Assembly: GCF_013294065.1 (NCBI RefSeq)
Contig: NZ_JABSNM010000003.1
Location: 159,351-223,350, forward strand
DNA: 64,000 bases
Direction: 5' to 3'
DNA from: Sphaerotilus uruguayifluvii
GTDB lineage: Bacteria > Pseudomonadota > Gammaproteobacteria > Burkholderiales > Burkholderiaceae_C
Shown: positions 60,298 through 64,000 of the stretch, in pieces
How the letters are laid out: each line of letters opens with the position of its first letter
How positions within the stretch are numbered: the first letter of the stretch is position 1
Program-made: the position numbers and the translations under genes
Notes under the pieces: generated by a model
Database searches by the model: none
What the model was told of the DNA's origin: nothing
What the model saw: the letters and a program-made list of their open reading frames with translations, nothing else

Positions 60298-62406
60298 TCA
60301 GGCCTTCAGGAACTCCATGCGCCCGCCCAGCCAGCGCTGGATGTGGGCGGCGGCCGCGGCCGGATGGCGCTCGAGCAGCGCGGGCGCCACCGCGCGGGCG
60401 CGCTCGAGCAGCGCGCCGTCCTGGCCCAGGTCGGCGAAGCGCAGCAGCGCGTCGCCCGACTGGCGCGCGCCCATGAACTCGCCGGGGCCGCGGATCTCCA
60501 GGTCGCGCCGGGCGATCTCGAAGCCGTCGGTGGTCTCGGCCATCGCCTTCAGGCGCTCGCGCCCGGTCGGCGACAGGGGCGAGGTGTAGAGCAGCACGCA
60601 CACGCTGGCCACCGCGCCGCGCCCGACCCGGCCGCGCAGCTGGTGCAGCTGCGCCAGCCCGAAGCGCTCGGCGTGCTCGATCACCATCACGCTGGCGTTG
60701 GGCACGTCCACGCCGACCTCGATCACGGTGGTGGCCACCAGCACGCTCATGCGGCCGGACGAGAACTCGCCCATCACCGCCGCCTTGTCGCCGGCCGGCA
60801 TGCGCCCGTGCAGCAGGCCGACCGCGACGCCGTCGAAGGTGGCGGCCAGCCGCGCGTGCGTCTCGGTGGCGTTCTGCAGGTCGAGCGCCTCGGACTCCTC
60901 GATCAGCGGCACCACCCAGTAGACCTGGCGGCCCTTGGCCACCTCGTCGCGCACCCGCTCGATGATCTCGTCGCGGCGGCCATCGGCGAAGACGCGGGTG
61001 ACGATGGGCGTGCGCCCGGGCGGCAGCTCGTCGAGGGTGCTCACGTCCAGGTCGGCGAAGTAGCTCATCGCCAGCGTGCGCGGGATCGGCGTGGCGCTCA
61101 TCATCAGCAGGTGGGGCTCGAGCGCCTGCGCGGCGAGCTTGCGGCGCAGCTCCAGCCGCTGCGCCACGCCGAAGCGGTGCTGCTCGTCGATCACCGCCAG
61201 CCCCAGCCGCGCGAAGCGCACCTCCTCCTGGATCACCGCGTGCGTGCCGACCACCAGCGCGGCCTCGCCCGAGGCCACGCGCTCGAGCATCGCCGCGCGC
61301 GCCTTGCCCTTGCGGCTGCCGGTCAGCCAGGCCACGCCGATGCCCAGCGGCTCCAGCCACTGCAGCAGCTTGCGGAAGTGCTGCTCGGCCAGGATCTCGG
61401 TGGGCGCCATCAGCGCGCACTGCCAGCCCGCGTCGATCGCCACCGCCGCCGACAGCGCCGCCACCACCGTCTTGCCCGAGCCGACATCGCCCTGCAGCAG
61501 CCGGTGCATCGGCTGCGGCCGCGCCAGGTCGGCGGCGATCTCGGCGCAGACGCGCTGCTGCGCGCCGGTCAGGCCGAAGGGCAGCGCCGCCAGCAGGCGC
61601 GCACGCAGGCTGCCCGGCGCGCCCTGCCCGTCTGCCCCGCCGCCGACGGCAGCCAGCACCGGCGCGCGCAGCCGGGCGCGCTCGCGCTGCGCGGTCAGCT
61701 GCGAGAGCTGCTGCGCCAGCAGCTCGTCGAACTTGATGCGCTGCCAGGCCGGATGGCTGCGCTCCTCGAGCTGCCAGGCCGAGGTGCCGACCGGCGGGTG
61801 ATGCAGCAGCTGCAGCGCCTCGCGCAGCGGCGGCAGGCCGCGCGGCACCACGCCGGCGGGCAGCACCTCGTCGAGCGGCGCGCGGCGCAGGCCCGACTCG
61901 ACCGCCTTTCTCAGGTAGGCCTGCGGCAGCTGCGCGCTGGTCGGGTAGACCGGCGTGAGCGCCTCGGCCAGCGGCGCGCCGCCCTCCGGAACCGCCTTGA
62001 AGACCGGATGCACCATCTCTCGGCCGAAGAAGCCGGCGCGCACCTCGCCGCGTACCCGCACCCGCGCGCCCACCGCCAGCGTCTTCTGGTGCGACGGAAA
62101 GAAATGCACGAAGCGCAGGACCAGCTCGGCCGCGCCCTCGACCAGCCGCACGACCAGCTGGCGGCGGGTGCGCGTCTCGACCACGGCGGAGCGGACCACG
62201 CCCTCGACCTGCGCGCTGTCGCCCTCGCGCAGCGCCGCGATCGGGGTCAGGCGCGTCTCGTCCTCGTAGCGCAGCGGCAGGTGCAGCGCCAGGTCGATGT
62301 CGCGCACCAGGCCGAGCTTGTCCATCGCCCGCTGCGGGGCGGACTTCGCTTCAGGCGTCGGGGACGGTGCCGGGGCGGCAGCGGGGGAAGAAGGCGTCGA
62401 GGGCAC
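60298..62406 (-). CDS. recG: ATP-dependent DNA helicase RecG
   Basis: RecG remodels stalled replication forks and recombination junctions. From GTG 62406 the product has 702 residues: wedge/OB domain at the N-terminus, Walker A GDVGSGKT, the DEQH box ([10 protein letters not shown]), SATPIPRTL, and the C-terminal motifs GRVGRG and [13 protein letters not shown]. The start is uncertain: ATG 62325 lies closer to the conserved [15 protein letters not shown], whereas a minus-strand TATAAC at 62461-62456 favours GTG 62406. It is divergent from queA. Confidence 0.94.
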   Translation of the reverse strand: MPSTPSSPAAAPAPSPTPEAKSAPQRAMDKLGLVRDIDLALHLPLRYEDETRLTPIAALREGDSAQVEGVVRSAVVETRTRRQLVVRLVEGAAELVLRFVHFFPSHQKTLAVGARVRVRGEVRAGFFGREMVHPVFKAVPEGGAPLAEALTPVYPTSAQLPQAYLRKAVESGLRRAPLDEVLPAGVVPRGLPPLREALQLLHHPPVGTSAWQLEERSHPAWQRIKFDELLAQQLSQLTAQRERARLRAPVLAAVGGGADGQGAPGSLRARLLAALPFGLTGAQQRVCAEIAADLARPQPMHRLLQGDVGSGKTVVAALSAAVAIDAGWQCALMAPTEILAEQHFRKLLQWLEPLGIGVAWLTGSRKGKARAAMLERVASGEAALVVGTHAVIQEEVRFARLGLAVIDEQHRFGVAQRLELRRKLAAQALEPHLLMMSATPIPRTLAMSYFADLDVSTLDELPPGRTPIVTRVFADGRRDEIIERVRDEVAKGRQVYWVVPLIEESEALDLQNATETHARLAATFDGVAVGLLHGRMPAGDKAAVMGEFSSGRMSVLVATTVIEVGVDVPNASVMVIEHAERFGLAQLHQLRGRVGRGAVASVCVLLYTSPLSPTGRERLKAMAETTDGFEIARRDLEIRGPGEFMGARQSGDALLRFADLGQDGALLERARAVAPALLERHPAAAAAHIQRWLGGRMEFLKA

Positions 62407-62455
62407 GGACAGGGATCGAGGCAGAGATCGGGCGGCCGCCGGGCCAATGGGAATC

Positions 62456-62463
62456 GTTATATT
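62456..62463. promoter_or_regulatory. Overlapping divergent -10 elements between recG and queA
   Basis: The plus strand reads TATATT at 62458-62463, 36 nt before queA, and the minus strand reads TATAAC at 62461-62456, 49 nt before the recG GTG. This is the only AT-rich spot in the gap. The two promoters would compete. No strong -35 is seen on either strand. Confidence 0.45.
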
Positions 62464-62499
62464 CTGCCCCCCCTTCGCCGCGCCCTTCAAGACGACGCC

Positions 62500-63618
62500 A
62501 TGAGCCACCACACCGTCGCCGACTTCGACTTCGACCTGCCCCAGGAGCTGATCGCCCAGCATCCGGCCCCCGAGCGCAGCGCCTCGCGCCTGCTCGACGG
62601 GCGCACGCTGCCGGCCACCGAGCGGGTGTTCCGCGAGCTGCCCGGCCTGCTCGAGCCCGGCGACCTGCTGGTGTTCAACGACACCCGGGTGATCCGCGCG
62701 CGGCTGCACGGCGCCAAGGACACCGGCGGCAGCGTCGAGGCGCTGGTCGAGCGGGTGCTGCCCGGCACCGAGGACGGCCGCCACGAGGTCTGGGCGCACC
62801 TGCGCGCGAGCAAGTCGCCGCGCGCCGGCCAGACGGTGCACTTCCACAATGCCGCCGGCGAGCGCTTCCCCGCCGAGGTGCTGGGGCGCTGCGGCCCGGA
62901 GAACGGCCTCTTCCACCTGCGCCTGCCCGGCGACGCGCTGGCGCTGCTGGAGCAGTTCGGCCATGTGCCGCTGCCGCCCTACATCACGCATGCCGACGAC
63001 GAGGACGACGCGCGCCGCTACCAGACGGTGTTCGCGCGCGTGCCCGGCGCGGTGGCCGCGCCCACCGCGGCACTGCACTTCGACGAGGGCGTGCTGGCGG
63101 CGCTCGAAGCCCGCGGCGTGCGCCGCGCCAGCGTGACGCTGCATGTGGGCGCGGGCACCTTCCAGCCGGTGCGGGTCGAGTCGATCGCCGACCACCGCAT
63201 GCACAGCGAATGGTTCGAGGTGCCGCAGGCCACCGTCGACGCCATCGCCGAGACCCGCGCGCACGGCGGACGGGTGATCGCGGTGGGCACGACCACGCTG
63301 CGCTCGCTCGAGTCGGCCGCGCTGGGCACGCCCGACCGGCTGCCGCGCGCCGGCGCCCGCGACACCGACATCTTCATCACGCCGGGCTTCGACTTCCGCG
63401 TGGTCGACCGGCTGGTGACCAACTTCCACCTGCCGCGCAGCACGCTGATGATGCTGGTGAGCGCCTTCGCCGGCTTCGACGCGATCCGCACGCTCTACGC
63501 CGACGCGATCGCCCGGAAGATGCGCTTCTTCAGCTACGGCGACGCCATGCTGCTCCAGCGTGCAGCATCCGAGGTGAACAGCGCCGATCCATCCGTCAAC
63601 AACGCTGTCTCACGCTGA
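62500..63618 (+). CDS. queA: S-adenosylmethionine:tRNA ribosyltransferase-isomerase
   Basis: QueA transfers and isomerises the ribosyl moiety of SAM to make epoxyqueuosine in tRNA. The 372-residue product has the family blocks [60 protein letters not shown] and [17 protein letters not shown]. The open frame runs far upstream, but the ATG at 62500 begins the conserved protein. The stop codon lies inside a hairpin. Confidence 0.97.
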   Translation: MSHHTVADFDFDLPQELIAQHPAPERSASRLLDGRTLPATERVFRELPGLLEPGDLLVFNDTRVIRARLHGAKDTGGSVEALVERVLPGTEDGRHEVWAHLRASKSPRAGQTVHFHNAAGERFPAEVLGRCGPENGLFHLRLPGDALALLEQFGHVPLPPYITHADDEDDARRYQTVFARVPGAVAAPTAALHFDEGVLAALEARGVRRASVTLHVGAGTFQPVRVESIADHRMHSEWFEVPQATVDAIAETRAHGGRVIAVGTTTLRSLESAALGTPDRLPRAGARDTDIFITPGFDFRVVDRLVTNFHLPRSTLMMLVSAFAGFDAIRTLYADAIARKMRFFSYGDAMLLQRAASEVNSADPSVNNAVSR

Positions 63619-63635
63619 CAAAAGCAGCGTGAGAC
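63607..63635 (+). terminator. Hairpin at the end of queA, probable terminator
   Basis: GTCTCACGCT and AGCGTGAGAC form a perfect 10-nt stem with a 9-nt loop (GACAAAAGC). The left arm includes the last queA codons and the first base of the stop. The following TTGATCTTG is only weakly T-rich, so efficiency may be modest. Confidence 0.6.
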
Positions 63636-63726
63636 TTGATCTTGCGCAACCGTGCGCCCCGGCGAGACCCTAACTTGGCGGCATCCGATTCAACACGCGG
63701 CCACCGCGCCGCCTCCAGGAGCCACC

Positions 63727-64000
63727 ATGAAGACCCGCACCCAAGCCCTCGCCGCCGCGATCGCCCTGCTCGCCAGCGGCGCCGCCCTGGCCGACAAGGC
63801 GAAGGATGACGCGATGCTGGCGCTCGCCACCAAGAGCGGCTGCATGACCTGCCACCACATCGAGCCGGGCGCCAAGGGCCCGGACGGCCTGCCGCCGATC
63901 GGCCCGGCCTGGAAGGACGTGTCGGCCAAGTACAAGGGCGACAAGAAGGCCGCCGAGACGCTGACGCAGACGGTGCTCAAGGGCTCCAACCCCTACGAGA
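63727..64000 (+). CDS. Class I cytochrome c, cut by the window edge
   Basis: The first 91 residues are visible. A signal peptide (MKTRTQALAAAIALLASGAA, cleavage near ALA-DK) is followed by a heme site CMTCH at about residues 40-44 and PPIGPAWKDVSAKYKGDK, typical of small c551/c552-type cytochromes; the C-terminal methionine ligand lies beyond the window. A clear AGGAG ribosome binding site lies 6 nt before the ATG. It is probably a periplasmic electron carrier. Confidence 0.9.
   Translation, partial: MKTRTQALAAAIALLASGAALADKAKDDAMLALATKSGCMTCHHIEPGAKGPDGLPPIGPAWKDVSAKYKGDKKAAETLTQTVLKGSNPYE

Noticed and set aside
60298-62406. recG as the helicase component (ZorD) of the Zorya-like operon
   Set aside because: All motifs and the divergent queA neighbour mark it as housekeeping RecG; ZorD is a different SNF2-type helicase.
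60343-62499. Long upstream extension of the queA frame
   Set aside because: It is antisense to recG and low in complexity; QueA homology starts at ATG 62500.

Overview
The window is a gene-dense, very GC-rich chromosomal segment from a flagellated, aerobic betaproteobacterium, most likely of the order Burkholderiales (Leptothrix/Rubrivivax/Sphaerotilus-like). The assignment rests on the gene order murA-hisG-hisD-hisC-hisB-hisH-hisA-hisF, the association hisI-hisE-hinT-tatABC-degS, short-form HisG, and a flhB-flhA-flhF flagellar block. I see no rRNA, tRNA, insertion sequence, prophage or CRISPR array. No gene-free stretch exceeds 300 bases; the largest gaps (about 250-270 nt) lie between flhB and copA, between the cytochrome c4 gene and oxyR, and between tpsB and hisI.

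Layout. 0-5.8 kb: flagellar export and placement genes on the minus strand (flhB, flhA, flhF and a cut-off FlhG-like gene). 6-14.8 kb: a copper-type P-ATPase, a diheme cytochrome c4 with a perfect FNR box in its upstream region, oxyR, a GGDEF-EAL protein, ubiA and pdxA. 14.8-29.1 kb: a two-partner secretion locus with a 4172-residue exoprotein (TpsA) and its outer-membrane transporter (TpsB). 29.4-35 kb: hisI-hisE-hinT-tatABC, a DegS-type protease, a NIF3 protein and a DODA-type dioxygenase. 35-44 kb: a large FtsX-type permease, a chemotaxis cluster (MCP, cheA, cheY) and a sensor kinase/response-regulator pair. 43.7-46.3 kb: two putative toxin-antitoxin modules on either side of hisF, one of them (HepT-MntA) inside the his operon. 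46-55 kb: the rest of the his operon, murA, ibaG and a YadG/YadH-type ABC exporter. 55-56.7 kb: a YghU-like glutathione transferase and a TetR regulator. 56.7-60.1 kb: a three-gene operon with Zorya-like ZorA and ZorB motor proteins plus an unrecognised third protein. 60.3-64 kb: recG, queA and a cut-off cytochrome c.

How it fits together. Most genes are housekeeping, packed into operons with 4-base start/stop overlaps and convergent pairs only 0-25 nt apart. The accessory material is the TPS locus, the two toxin-antitoxin-like modules and the ZorAB-like operon. It sits where conserved gene order is broken: hisF and hisI, normally neighbours, are 15 kb apart in opposite orientation, as a single inversion would produce. 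The strongest candidate for an unusual system is the ZorAB-like operon, which lacks ZorC, ZorD and ZorE but carries an overlapping 234-residue gene of unknown function. Second is the HepT-MntA module that must be transcribed with histidine biosynthesis genes. Several genes also have a -10-like hexamer only 6-10 nt before the start codon, which suggests leaderless transcription.
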